DNA of 18,845 bases from Chloroflexota bacterium (GCA_016191985.1 JACPVB010000103.1:1-18845), one strand, 5' to 3'; positions 7,961 through 15,943 are shown, counted from the first letter of the stretch. Notes: a model not told the origin generated them from the letters alone. A program made the numbers and translations.

Positions 7961-8006
7961 GAAATCATAGTTGGCCTTTTCGCCGCTTTTGGGGTTTTGA
8001 AAGAGG

Positions 8007-8035
8007 TAGATAAATTCTGGTTCTTATGCTATCCT
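8007..8035 (+). promoter_or_regulatory. Promoter of the HD-GYP gene, probably leaderless
   Basis: TAGATA (8007-8012) is spaced 17 nt from TATCCT (8030-8035), which carries a TGC extension (8027-8029). Transcription would begin at about 8041-8044, that is, at or just before the ATG at 8044. No Shine-Dalgarno precedes that ATG, consistent with a leaderless message. It shares the 163-nt divergent gap (7881-8043) with the promoter of the purine nucleoside phosphorylase operon. Confidence 0.45.
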
Positions 8036-8043
8036 AGCGCATC

Positions 8044-11000
8044 ATGAAGCACACATTCAACAAAGATCTAAATGCTTTCGTCTCGGGGATTTTGGGGATT
8101 TTAGGGGCAAGTCTTTTATTAATTCCCGCAGAACTTAAAATTATAAGTGCCTCCAAGTTTAGCTGGCTTTTTGTGCTGTTGGGGTTATTGAGTTTTATAT
8201 CAGCATTGTCGCTACAGATTATATCTGTGCTGGTCGTAAAGAAGAATTGGACGATCATAATTCAAAGTGCGTCCATCGTGTTGCTTTTGATTTTCACCCG
8301 GCTCTACATGCTGGCCGGGTATTATGTAGAGGGGAGCATTATTTTTTATACAGGGCTTATCTTGTTGATTTTCAGCACTCCGCTGGGGAGGCGGCTGGAA
8401 CACATTGACCTTGTAAACCTGGTATTTGTGGTGGTCGGGTTTTCAAGCGGGATTCTTCTGGCGATTTCCAATACCCAGTATGTGCATTTTGACCTTGTCA
8501 ATTACAGAGTTTATCTGTCAATCGGTTTTTTGGTGACAGCGTTTACAGGCGGGATCGCAACCATTGTCCCAGCGGTAAAATATAGCGGTTTGCTGTCACG
8601 CTTGCAGATCATCCCCTGGTTTGGCTGGTGTCTTATATTCATACCGGTTGCGCCTCTTGCCACTTTATTGCTGCCGATCCTGGGAATGATGGCCTTGCTT
8701 TTCAGCGGCGTAATGCCCTGGGGACGCATCGGCCTGACGAAGGACGATATCCTTGGACACAGGGCGGTGATGATCGCAGCCACGCTGGAATTGATCCTGC
8801 TGATATTCCTAAGCGCCTTGCTCATGCTATTGGATAATTCGATATATGAAAGAACTCTTTCAATTATTACGGTTCGGGGCGCCACCTTTGTTTTTTTTGC
8901 GCTTGTGACGTTGGTTGTTTATTACGAGGTCTTTACAATCCTCATGACGATCAATGGATTGATTCAGGAACTGGCGAAAACCCACGAGGAAGATGAAGAA
9001 ACCGACGGCGAACCTTTTGATTTTGGGACCTGGGGAAGACGGCTATCCCGCTATATCAAGCCCTTTATTCTGACTCGCGAATTGGTGCGCTTTCGCATTA
9101 ATGCGCAGATGGACCAGATCGAGGCGCTGACACGCCAGGTGGGGAATGAGAAAAAGCGCAACGCCCAACTGACACTGCTCTTGGAATTAAGCCAGCAGCT
9201 TGAAAACCAATTGGACCAGCCCGTTGCCGCCCAATTGGCTGTCAACACGATGGAACGTGCATTGGATTGCTCGCTCGCTTCCATCTATGTTCATGAGCCG
9301 GATAAAAAAGAGGTTATGCTTTTGGCCGCGGCCGGGCATCAGACCAGTTTAATCCCCGCCGGGTATCGTCAGAGTGTTTTGATCGGAGCGATTGGGCGCG
9401 CGGTGCGTCAGCGCAAGACTCAGATCATCAATGACATCCGGGAAGACGCCGATTACCTGCTTTTTGAAAACGAAAATACGCTCTCGGCTTTGATCATTCC
9501 CTTGATTTTCAACGGGCATACCAACGGAGCCATCGTCCTGAATAATGACAAAATAAGTGCGTTCAGCAGTATTGACATTGGACTGGCTGAAGCGGTGGCC
9601 GCGGAATTAAGCCGCGCTTGGGAGCGCTCAGGATATCATCAGCGGTTGATGAATCTCATCCAATCGGGCAGCCAACTATCGGCTATGGTGGATCCGAAGA
9701 CCACCGCCCACGAGGTGGCTTCCATTGCAAGGGGAATCCTGCAAGCGCGGTTTACGTTTGTCCACATCCAGTTGGGGCAGGAAAGAAATTTCACACAGAG
9801 CGCTTCCTCCGGCGATGCACCGGACCTGCTGGATTCCCTGGAAAATTCCGCCAATTCAGAAACGCTGATACAAATGTCCTTTCAGGCCACGCAGCCTTTT
9901 CGCATTCGCGATGTAAGAAAATACATTAATACGGCACACCTAAGCATAGACAATGCCGGACTGCGAAGCATGCTTACCATTCCCATCCGCTGGCATAGGA
10001 TGAACATAGGAGTGATCTTTGCTTTCGGCAAGCAGGACGGGGTCTTCTTTACAGAAAACGACGAGTCGCTTGCCGAACTGCTTTCCATTCAGGCAGCCGG
10101 CGCCTTTGAAAGCACATGGCTGCAACAGGAATTGCGCTCATCCCTGCGGATCACATCCCTGCTTTATCGTTTGAGCAACCAGATCATCCAGGCCGAAAAC
10201 CTGGAGAGCGCCGCTTTGGACATTGCCCAGACCGCGCACAAGCTGGCAAAAGGAGTAACCACGGGAATCGTGTTGTTGAACACAGAAGGCAAAATTGAAG
10301 CGGAGGTGGAAATCGATGAGACCGGGATGCACAGCGGCTATAAGCATCCCATGGAATTGATCCGGGACGCAATGCGTTCAGGGCAGCTCATCCACTTATC
10401 GTTGGGGAATTCCGTAACCCGAACCTGCCTGCCCATTCAAACTCCCATTCAAAAGTATGGCGCAGTGTGGATGGATGTTCAGGAAGATCAGGGAAACAAA
10501 CCCGCGGCGAATCCAAATGATTTGCAGGCGCTGGTTAACCAGGCCGCCATCGCATTGGAGCGTTCGCTTTTATTGGTGGAATCACGCCGTCAGGCGGTTG
10601 AGATCAAAGCCGCATACGATATGCTGGAAGCGACATACGACCAAACGCTCGCATCGCTCATCTCGGCATTGGACGCGCGCGACCGCGAAACGGAAGGGCA
10701 CAGCCTCCGCGTCAGTTACATGGCGACGAAATTAGGAAAGACCCTTGGCTTCTCATATCAGCAGCTAAAGGTATTAGAACGCGGATCACTTTTACACGAT
10801 ATTGGCAAGATTGGCATCAGCGATACCATCCTGCACAAGCCCGGTCCCCTGAACGAGAATGAGTGGAAAATCATGAAACAGCACCCCGACATAGGCGCGC
10901 GAATCGTGGAGGGGATTCCATTCCTGCAGGATACCATTCCCCTTATCCGCCATCATCAGGAAAGGTGGAATGGCACGGGCTACCCGGATGGCCTGGCCGG

Positions 11001-11211
11001 GGAGGAGATTCCAACCCTTGCTCGCATGTTCTCGATTGTGGATGCCTTCGATGCCCTGACAAGCAACCGCCCATACCGTGAGAGAATCTCCATTGAGGAG
11101 GCGCTTCAATATTTACGCGAACAATCGGGTATTTTATTCGACCCCAATATCGTCCACATTTTTGAAAAACTGGCAATCGAGGATGAAGCAGGCTTCGTTT
11201 TTAGCGAATAA
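8044..11211 (+). CDS. Multi-TM, triple-GAF, HD-GYP domain protein (putative cyclic-di-GMP phosphodiesterase)
   Basis: A 1055-residue membrane signalling protein. About ten membrane helices occupy 11-303. An acidic linker and a coiled-coil (about 350-392) follow. Three GAF-type folds lie at about 378-527, 537-693 and 703-840, the last most divergent, and then comes a C-terminal HD-GYP domain (867-1042). Metal-site residues visible are H886, H918-D919 (LLHDIGKIGI), H947, H970-H971 and D1000, with GYP at 979-981. The usual HHERWDG reads HHQERWNG, so Gln972 occupies the second His position and Asn976 the Asp. HD-GYP enzymes hydrolyse cyclic-di-GMP to pGpG or GMP; activity here is inferred. The start lacks a ribosome-binding site and looks leaderless. 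A GGDEF gene follows after 3 nt. Confidence 0.92.
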   Translation: MKHTFNKDLNAFVSGILGILGASLLLIPAELKIISASKFSWLFVLLGLLSFISALSLQIISVLVVKKNWTIIIQSASIVLLLIFTRLYMLAGYYVEGSIIFYTGLILLIFSTPLGRRLEHIDLVNLVFVVVGFSSGILLAISNTQYVHFDLVNYRVYLSIGFLVTAFTGGIATIVPAVKYSGLLSRLQIIPWFGWCLIFIPVAPLATLLLPILGMMALLFSGVMPWGRIGLTKDDILGHRAVMIAATLELILLIFLSALLMLLDNSIYERTLSIITVRGATFVFFALVTLVVYYEVFTILMTINGLIQELAKTHEEDEETDGEPFDFGTWGRRLSRYIKPFILTRELVRFRINAQMDQIEALTRQVGNEKKRNAQLTLLLELSQQLENQLDQPVAAQLAVNTMERALDCSLASIYVHEPDKKEVMLLAAAGHQTSLIPAGYRQSVLIGAIGRAVRQRKTQIINDIREDADYLLFENENTLSALIIPLIFNGHTNGAIVLNNDKISAFSSIDIGLAEAVAAELSRAWERSGYHQRLMNLIQSGSQLSAMVDPKTTAHEVASIARGILQARFTFVHIQLGQERNFTQSASSGDAPDLLDSLENSANSETLIQMSFQATQPFRIRDVRKYINTAHLSIDNAGLRSMLTIPIRWHRMNIGVIFAFGKQDGVFFTENDESLAELLSIQAAGAFESTWLQQELRSSLRITSLLYRLSNQIIQAENLESAALDIAQTAHKLAKGVTTGIVLLNTEGKIEAEVEIDETGMHSGYKHPMELIRDAMRSGQLIHLSLGNSVTRTCLPIQTPIQKYGAVWMDVQEDQGNKPAANPNDLQALVNQAAIALERSLLLVESRRQAVEIKAAYDMLEATYDQTLASLISALDARDRETEGHSLRVSYMATKLGKTLGFSYQQLKVLERGSLLHDIGKIGISDTILHKPGPLNENEWKIMKQHPDIGARIVEGIPFLQDTIPLIRHHQERWNGTGYPDGLAGEEIPTLARMFSIVDAFDALTSNRPYRERISIEEALQYLREQSGILFDPNIVHIFEKLAIEDEAGFVFSE

Positions 11212-11214
11212 ATC

Positions 11215-12753
11215 ATGAGCAAACACCCCGGCAATTTCAGATATACCCCCCAGGATAGCTTGATATCGATCCTGCCGTCGGTTATTGCGGGGATACTCAG
11301 CTTGTCCATGACGATTATTGCCACCATCGTGCTTTATCCTCCTTTGAGCACACTCCACAGAAACGGTTTGATCGCATACGGGATCGCGGGCTGCATTTAT
11401 CTCGGCTTTTATTATCGAAATTACATCCTTTCTCCAAACAAGAGTATATATGCGTGGGGAAACACGGTCATTGCGGGTATTTCGCTGGGAATACTGCCTT
11501 ACCTCATTTCCACAAAGTTGGAATATCTTATTTACACCCTTTTGTTCATGGCGGCGCTCGCAACATCCGTTATTTCAGGCCGTGGACCCGCCTACTCCTT
11601 GATCATCATCTTTTCAGTCGTTCATTCCCTGCATTATTTTCAAACCGAAACATCACTCACCGGCTGGATCACACACGGCGGACTGCTGATTGCATCGCTC
11701 ATCACGGTGGAAACCATACAACAATTGAAAACGATCTCCCAAAAACAAATGAACCGCCTGGAGATCGTCAACGAAATCAGCAAACAAATTGGCTCGACCC
11801 TTGATACAAAACAACTCCTCACACTGTTGGATGCCGAACTCCAAAATGTGATCGTAGCCGACACTTACTATTTCGGCGTTCAACAGGAGGACAAGCTTTT
11901 CATGGAGTTGTTTTATGATGACGGCCAGTATTTCAACGGCGTCAGCGTAGACCTGGAAGGGACTCTATCCCACTGGGTGCTCAAAAACCAACAAACCCTT
12001 TTCCTCGCAGACTTGCGCATGGATGTGAAACTTGAAGGGGTGAACTACACCCTGGCAGGCAAACCAAAAGCCTCATTATCCTGGATGGGTGTGCCCATGA
12101 AAGGCTTTCATGTAAATGGCGTGATGGTCATCGCCTCCTATCGCCCCAACGCATTCAATCGCAGCGATCTCGAACTGCTTTACAACATCTCTCAACGCGC
12201 CGCCCTCGCCCTCGACAACACCTATCATCATGCCCTCGTCGAAGAACAGGCAAGGCTCGATAGCCTCACCCGAGTCTATAACCACGGTTATTTCATTCAA
12301 AAACTTCGCGAACAGGCACAGGCTTGCAGCCTTGAAAAACATCCTCTCAGCTTAATCATGCTGGATATTGATCACTTCAAACAATACAATGATTCATTCG
12401 GTCACATCGTCGGAGACGAAATCCTTGTCAGGCTGTGTGACACCATCCGCCAGCATATTAAAAAGGACGATGCCGTTGGCCGCTGGGGTGGAGAGGAATT
12501 TGCCATTTCGCTCCCAAACACAAATGAGCAGCAAGCCGTTCAAGTTGCCAGGCGTATTCGCGAAACCCTGGCAACCATCAAAATCAACAACCATGAACAC
12601 ATCGAAATCCCAGCGCCAACCACCAGCATGGGCATCGCCGTTTTTCCAAAAGAAACGGAGGATGTCACAAAACTTATCGATCTTGCCGACAGGCGTCTTT
12701 ATATTGCAAAAAAACGTGGGCGCGACCAGATCGAGATCGCGCCCACGCTATAA
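11215..12753 (+). CDS. Membrane/GAF diguanylate cyclase (GGDEF)
   Basis: A 512-residue protein with about six membrane helices (17-165), a short coiled-coil, a GAF-like domain (about 190-337) and a GGDEF domain (about 345-508). The active site GGEEF is intact at 425-429, with the metal-binding LDIDHFK at 383-389 and the substrate-site NDSFGH at 392-397, so cyclic-di-GMP synthesis from two GTP is expected. The product-inhibition site, normally RxxD five residues before GGEEF, reads KKDD (416-419) and has Lys for Arg. The ATG lies 3 nt after the HD-GYP stop codon without a Shine-Dalgarno, so translation is probably coupled. Together the two genes form a make-and-break cyclic-di-GMP pair. Transcription converges with the threonine aldolase gene. 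Confidence 0.94.
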   Translation: MSKHPGNFRYTPQDSLISILPSVIAGILSLSMTIIATIVLYPPLSTLHRNGLIAYGIAGCIYLGFYYRNYILSPNKSIYAWGNTVIAGISLGILPYLISTKLEYLIYTLLFMAALATSVISGRGPAYSLIIIFSVVHSLHYFQTETSLTGWITHGGLLIASLITVETIQQLKTISQKQMNRLEIVNEISKQIGSTLDTKQLLTLLDAELQNVIVADTYYFGVQQEDKLFMELFYDDGQYFNGVSVDLEGTLSHWVLKNQQTLFLADLRMDVKLEGVNYTLAGKPKASLSWMGVPMKGFHVNGVMVIASYRPNAFNRSDLELLYNISQRAALALDNTYHHALVEEQARLDSLTRVYNHGYFIQKLREQAQACSLEKHPLSLIMLDIDHFKQYNDSFGHIVGDEILVRLCDTIRQHIKKDDAVGRWGGEEFAISLPNTNEQQAVQVARRIRETLATIKINNHEHIEIPAPTTSMGIAVFPKETEDVTKLIDLADRRLYIAKKRGRDQIEIAPTL

Positions 12754-12757
12754 ATCT

Positions 12758-12785
12758 GGAGTCATACAGCAAGCTGTAGGACTCC
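12758..12785. repeat. Palindromic repeat with CAGCAAGCTG core between convergent genes
   Basis: GGAGTC (12758-12763) pairs with GACTCC (12780-12785), and inside it TACAGC (12765-12770) pairs with GCTGTA (12773-12778) around AA, with one A/G mismatch between the stems. It fills the 45-nt gap between the GGDEF stop and the threonine aldolase stop. There is no T-tract, yet the stem is strong and position suggests a bidirectional transcript end. Its left flank AAATCTGGAGTC and core match the element inside the alanine racemase gene (16582-16639). Confidence 0.7.
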
Positions 12786-12798
12786 CTTAACTCGGCCA

Positions 12799-13833
12799 TT
12801 ACTTTAAAATTTCAGCAAACCCCTTAATCGTCTTCTCCACGCCTGCGTCGTCCACCCAATAATGTGTCACCAGGCGAAAGCGGCGCACCCCTGCCCAATC
12901 CACCAGCACGCCGCGCTTCTTCATTTCCGCGATGATTTCATCCTCTGTCAATTTGACGTGGTCGGCAAGATCGAAATACACCATATTGGATGAAGAACGC
13001 GCATCCAGCCTTAATCCCTGAACCTGCTTCAATCCCTCAAATAGATTCTTCGCCCGGGCGTGATCCTGCCCAAGCCGCCCGGTCATTTTCTCCAGCGAGA
13101 TCAACCCTGCCGCCGCCAGCACCCCCACCTGGCGCATCCCCCCGCCCAGCATCTTCCGCAAGTGACGCGCCCGCGCAATAAATTTGCTCGTCCCCACCAG
13201 CATCGATCCAACAGGCGCAACCAACCCTTTACTTAAACAGAACATCACCGAATCAGCGGGAGCGGTTAAATCTTTCACGTCCACATGCAATGCCGCTGCC
13301 GCGTTGAAAATCCGCGCGCCGTCAATGTGCAGAGACAAGCCATTCTCTTTGGCAATCTTCCCAACTTGCGCCGTGTATTCCGCAGTCAACGGAATACCGC
13401 CGCAAACGTTCTGCGTGTTCTCGATGCAAATGAGTCGCGTAATGGTGTGGTGCACATCCTCGGTCTGGATCGAGGCGCGGATATCCTCCAAAGCCAGAGT
13501 CCCATCCGCTTGATTCATCACCGGGTGCGGAAAAATCCCACCCAGCGCAGACATCCCACCCGCTTCATTCAAATAAATGTGAGACTTCTCCCCGACAATC
13601 GCCTCATCTCCGCGCTGGCAGTGGACGAGAAGCGCCAGCAAATTTCCCATCGTGCCCGAAGGGACAAAAAGCGCATCCTGCTTGCCAAGCATGGACGCGG
13701 CCTTCTCCTGCAAGGCATTGACCGTGGGATCGTCCATGTAAACATCGTCACCCACTTCCGCTTCAGCCATCGCCTCGCGCATTTCAGGGGACGGTTTTGT
13801 GACGGTGTCGGAACGAAGGTCTATGTAGTTCAT
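12799..13833 (-). CDS. ltaE: Low-specificity L-threonine aldolase
   Basis: Pyridoxal-phosphate enzyme that cleaves L-threonine or L-allo-threonine to glycine and acetaldehyde. The 344 residues match the fold-type I beta-eliminating lyase family. Visible are the N-terminal DLRSDTVTKPSPEMREAM, H85 that stacks on the cofactor, DGAR (171-174) with the Asp for the pyridine nitrogen, and CLSKGL with the Schiff-base Lys202. No truncation is seen. The start is well defined by GGAGG (13841-13845) seven bases before the ATG. Upstream on the same strand is a four-helix-bundle gene, and the gap holds GAGTAAY repeats. The product is probably an ordinary amino-acid enzyme whose operon has been invaded by that cassette. 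The 3' end faces the GGDEF gene across a palindrome. Confidence 0.93.
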   Translation of the reverse strand: MNYIDLRSDTVTKPSPEMREAMAEAEVGDDVYMDDPTVNALQEKAASMLGKQDALFVPSGTMGNLLALLVHCQRGDEAIVGEKSHIYLNEAGGMSALGGIFPHPVMNQADGTLALEDIRASIQTEDVHHTITRLICIENTQNVCGGIPLTAEYTAQVGKIAKENGLSLHIDGARIFNAAAALHVDVKDLTAPADSVMFCLSKGLVAPVGSMLVGTSKFIARARHLRKMLGGGMRQVGVLAAAGLISLEKMTGRLGQDHARAKNLFEGLKQVQGLRLDARSSSNMVYFDLADHVKLTEDEIIAEMKKRGVLVDWAGVRRFRLVTHYWVDDAGVEKTIKGFAEILK

Positions 13834-13848
13834 TGGTTTACCTCCAGT

Positions 13849-13890
13849 GAGTAATAAGTTACGAAAAATGAGTAACGAGTTACGAGGGGT
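13849..13890 (+). repeat. Short GAGTAAY tandem array (21-nt period), right-hand copy
   Basis: Two 21-nt units start with GAGTAATAAGTTACG (13849) and GAGTAACGAGTTACG (13870) on the plus strand. The array lies between the threonine aldolase ribosome-binding site and the four-helix-bundle gene, and provides that gene's stop codon at 13880-13882. The orientation is opposite to the related array at 14381-14443, so the four-helix-bundle gene lies between inverted arrays. Confidence 0.6.
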
Positions 13891-14341
13891 CAGTGTCGGT
13901 ATCGATCATATACTCCGCCTGCTCTTCGCGGATATGAAGACTTGCTCCGGGCTCCTTCTCGCCAATCTTTTTCTCTTTAAGCCAATCGATATAACCGTTC
14001 AACATGCGACGGGTTTCATCCGCCTGGGCACGCAAGTTTTCATATAAAGATTTCGAGCAATATTCAAGATCAATTGCCGCTCTCAGATGGCTAACGGTTT
14101 CGTCCAGGGAACCGCGTGCGTTATAGCAAAAACGGACATTATCGCCATAATAAAACCGTCCATGCCCTTCGGCAATATTGGCAGGCACGCTTTTCGAGGA
14201 ACGGCGAATCTGGGAAACGAGATCGAATCTTTCATCTTTTGAAACCTGTAAAATTGCAGGAACAAGTTTTTTATGAACATCCAGCATTAACGCATGGGCT
14301 TTCTGCCAGACCTTCAACCCCTCAAATCCTTTTTCGTTCAT
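13880..14341 (-). CDS. Four-helix bundle protein (23S rRNA intervening-sequence / Avd-like family)
   Basis: A 153-residue member of the small helical family found in 23S rRNA intervening sequences of some bacteria and, as Avd, in diversity-generating retroelements. Visible motifs are FEGLKVWQKAHAL (6-18), QIRRSSKSVPANIAEGHGR (44-62) and NARGSLDETVSHLRAA (74-89). The family norm is about 115-130 residues; the extra tail after about residue 125 is polar and of no obvious fold. The start is supported by GGAGG five bases upstream. Its last two codons and stop lie in the GAGTAAC repeat (13870-13890). It stands alone here: no reverse transcriptase, template/variable repeats or rRNA is in the window. 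These proteins are thought to bind nucleic acid as pentamers; the role of free-standing copies is unknown. Confidence 0.9.
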   Translation of the reverse strand: MNEKGFEGLKVWQKAHALMLDVHKKLVPAILQVSKDERFDLVSQIRRSSKSVPANIAEGHGRFYYGDNVRFCYNARGSLDETVSHLRAAIDLEYCSKSLYENLRAQADETRRMLNGYIDWLKEKKIGEKEPGASLHIREEQAEYMIDTDTDPS

Positions 14342-14380
14342 CTCATCCTCCTGCGTTACGTTTTACAAAATTTCAACTCG

Positions 14381-14443
14381 CAACTTGCTATTATTATTCA
14401 TTACTCGTTTCTCATCACTCATTACTCGTTACCCATCACTCAT
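14381..14443 (-). repeat. GAGTAAY/GAGTGATG tandem array (21-nt period), left-hand copy
   Basis: On the minus strand two near-identical 21-nt units lie at 14443-14423 and 14422-14402, each starting ATGAGTGATG and ending AACGAGTA, with only two differences between them. A decayed third unit (ATGAATAATAATAGC...) follows at 14401-14381. The first unit contains the RluD stop codon (14436-14438). Further bases up to the four-helix-bundle start contain no gene. The same motif in inverted orientation lies at 13849-13890. Confidence 0.65.
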
Positions 14444-15362
14444 ATCTCTTCACTTCCTCCAACACCTTCTTCAATTCATCTGGCAATTCCGCCTCAAATG
14501 TTCTCGGCTGCTTTTCATTTGGCAATAGAATTTTCAAACGATAGGCGTGAAGAAAATGTCTTTTGATATCAGCCGTTGGCGTTCGCTTTCCGTACACCAT
14601 ATCCCCCACAATCGGGCATCCCAAAAACTGACAATGCAAACGGATCTGGTGCGTGCGCCCTGTGTGTGGATGAAATTCCAAAAGCGTGTGTTCTTTGAAA
14701 GTCTCCAGCGTTTTGTATTCACTGACCGCTTCGCGCCCCTTCCCCGCCGAAACGATTGCCATCTTCTTGCGCTGACTCGTGTCACGCCCAATCGATGCCT
14801 CCACGCGGCCTGACGGCGTTGGCGGTTTGCCATCCACGAGCGCAAGGTAGGTCTTCTCCACCTTTCGCAAACGGAACTGGTCTTGCAGCCAGTTATGGGC
14901 GCGCTCATTTTTCGCCAGCACGATCAAGCCCGAGGTCTCTTTATCAAGGCGGTGCACTAGGCCGGGACGTTCCTCCCCACCGATGCCCTCCATATCGGGG
15001 TCATATCCCAACACAGCATTCACCAGCGTACCGGAAGCATGACCCGCCGCGGGATGTACCACCATGCCTGCGGGCTTATTGACAACGATCAGGTCATCAT
15101 TTTCAAAAATAATATTAAGTGGAATGTCCTCGCCCGTTAACCCGCTGGGCGTGGGCGGCGGCACACGCACTTCCACCTCCACCCCTAACTCGACCACCTG
15201 GCCTGATTTTTTTGCAGGAGTTCCATTGACCGAAACACAACCATCCGCGATTAATCCCTGCAAACGCGCCCGCGAAAACTCCGGCAGGCAAGTCACAAGA
15301 AATTTATCGAGGCGCTCTGCTTTTCCCCCGTTGTTCTGGAACTTTTCAATTCGGTCACTCAC
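14436..15362 (-). CDS. RluA/RluD family 23S rRNA pseudouridine synthase
   Basis: A 308-residue enzyme that isomerises uridines in 23S rRNA, stabilising helix 69 and neighbouring loops in the RluD case. An S4 RNA-binding domain spans about 16-75 (RLDKFL ... SRARLQGLIADGCVSVNG). The catalytic domain has GLVHRLDKETSGL with the nucleophile Asp140, VVNKPAGMVVHPA (93-105) and HTGRTHQIRLH (about 234-244). The S4-plus-catalytic layout fits RluD or RluC rather than RluA; target sites cannot be told from sequence. The start is a GTG at 15362-15360 that overlaps the lspA stop as GTGA, so translation is coupled. The stop codon TGA is part of the GAGTGATG repeat, suggesting that the repeat array arrived at the very end of the gene. 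Confidence 0.94.
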   Translation of the reverse strand: MSDRIEKFQNNGGKAERLDKFLVTCLPEFSRARLQGLIADGCVSVNGTPAKKSGQVVELGVEVEVRVPPPTPSGLTGEDIPLNIIFENDDLIVVNKPAGMVVHPAAGHASGTLVNAVLGYDPDMEGIGGEERPGLVHRLDKETSGLIVLAKNERAHNWLQDQFRLRKVEKTYLALVDGKPPTPSGRVEASIGRDTSQRKKMAIVSAGKGREAVSEYKTLETFKEHTLLEFHPHTGRTHQIRLHCQFLGCPIVGDMVYGKRTPTADIKRHFLHAYRLKILLPNEKQPRTFEAELPDELKKVLEEVKRYE

Positions 15363-15943
15363 GATTGCTCACTACTGATGGAAAATTGATCCTTATTTTC
15401 AAGGTTCTGCTCCGGCGAGCCTTCCTTCAAAGCCTGTTCTTCGGCTTTTTTCTTTTCACTTCTTTCCTTGAGCCACACGCCCAACAGTAGCACGATCACA
15501 CCCACCGTAATGGACGAATCCGCCACGTTGAAAACGGGGAAGGAACCGACGGAAATAAAATCAGTCACCTTGCCCATCAACAGGCGGTCAACCAGGTTGC
15601 CAGCCGCGCCCGCAAGCTGCAAACCCATTGCCAGTTTCAACGTCCAATCTTCCTTTTCCACATGCGGGAAATAATAAAGGATCGCGCCGATCACAATGAA
15701 GGCCAGAATGGTGAAGACCAAATTACCATTCTGAAACATGCCAAAGGCCGCGCCGCTGTTATACCAATGCACGATCCGCGCATAGGGGCTGAGCCACATC
15801 AATGAGTTAGGCAGCCACATGCCGCCAAATTCAATGTTTTCACGCACCAGCCATTTCGTCCACTGATCCAGCGCAACCACTACACCTGCCACGCCCAATA
15901 AGATCGAATAATCTTTTATTTTGGAATTCAACTCACACCTCAT
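15359..15943 (-). CDS. lspA: Lipoprotein signal peptidase (signal peptidase II)
   Basis: Inner-membrane aspartyl protease that removes signal peptides from diacylated prolipoproteins. The 194 residues from this ATG contain four membrane helices, DQWTK (26-30), YNSGAAFGM (61-69), and the two catalytic Asp residues in AGNLVDR (D119) and FNVADSSI (D142). A charged tail (160-194) is longer than usual. The start is uncertain: an upstream in-frame GTG at 15973 adds 10 residues, and a TTG at 15931, with AGGTG just before it, would remove 14. I chose the ATG at 15943. The stop overlaps the rluD GTG start by 4 nt, a common lspA-rluD pairing. It lies 71 nt after the alanine racemase stop. Confidence 0.94.
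   Translation of the reverse strand: MRCELNSKIKDYSILLGVAGVVVALDQWTKWLVRENIEFGGMWLPNSLMWLSPYARIVHWYNSGAAFGMFQNGNLVFTILAFIVIGAILYYFPHVEKEDWTLKLAMGLQLAGAAGNLVDRLLMGKVTDFISVGSFPVFNVADSSITVGVIVLLLGVWLKERSEKKKAEEQALKEGSPEQNLENKDQFSISSEQS

Noticed and set aside
13285..13854. Plus-strand open frame of 189 codons
   Set aside because: Antisense shadow of the threonine aldolase gene, with composition typical of such shadows.
13880..14341. Diversity-generating retroelement (Avd homologue)
   Set aside because: The four-helix protein fits the family, but no reverse transcriptase and no template/variable repeat pair occurs in the window.
14381..14443. CRISPR-like array
   Set aside because: Units follow each other without unique spacers and are only 21 nt in period; no cas gene is present.
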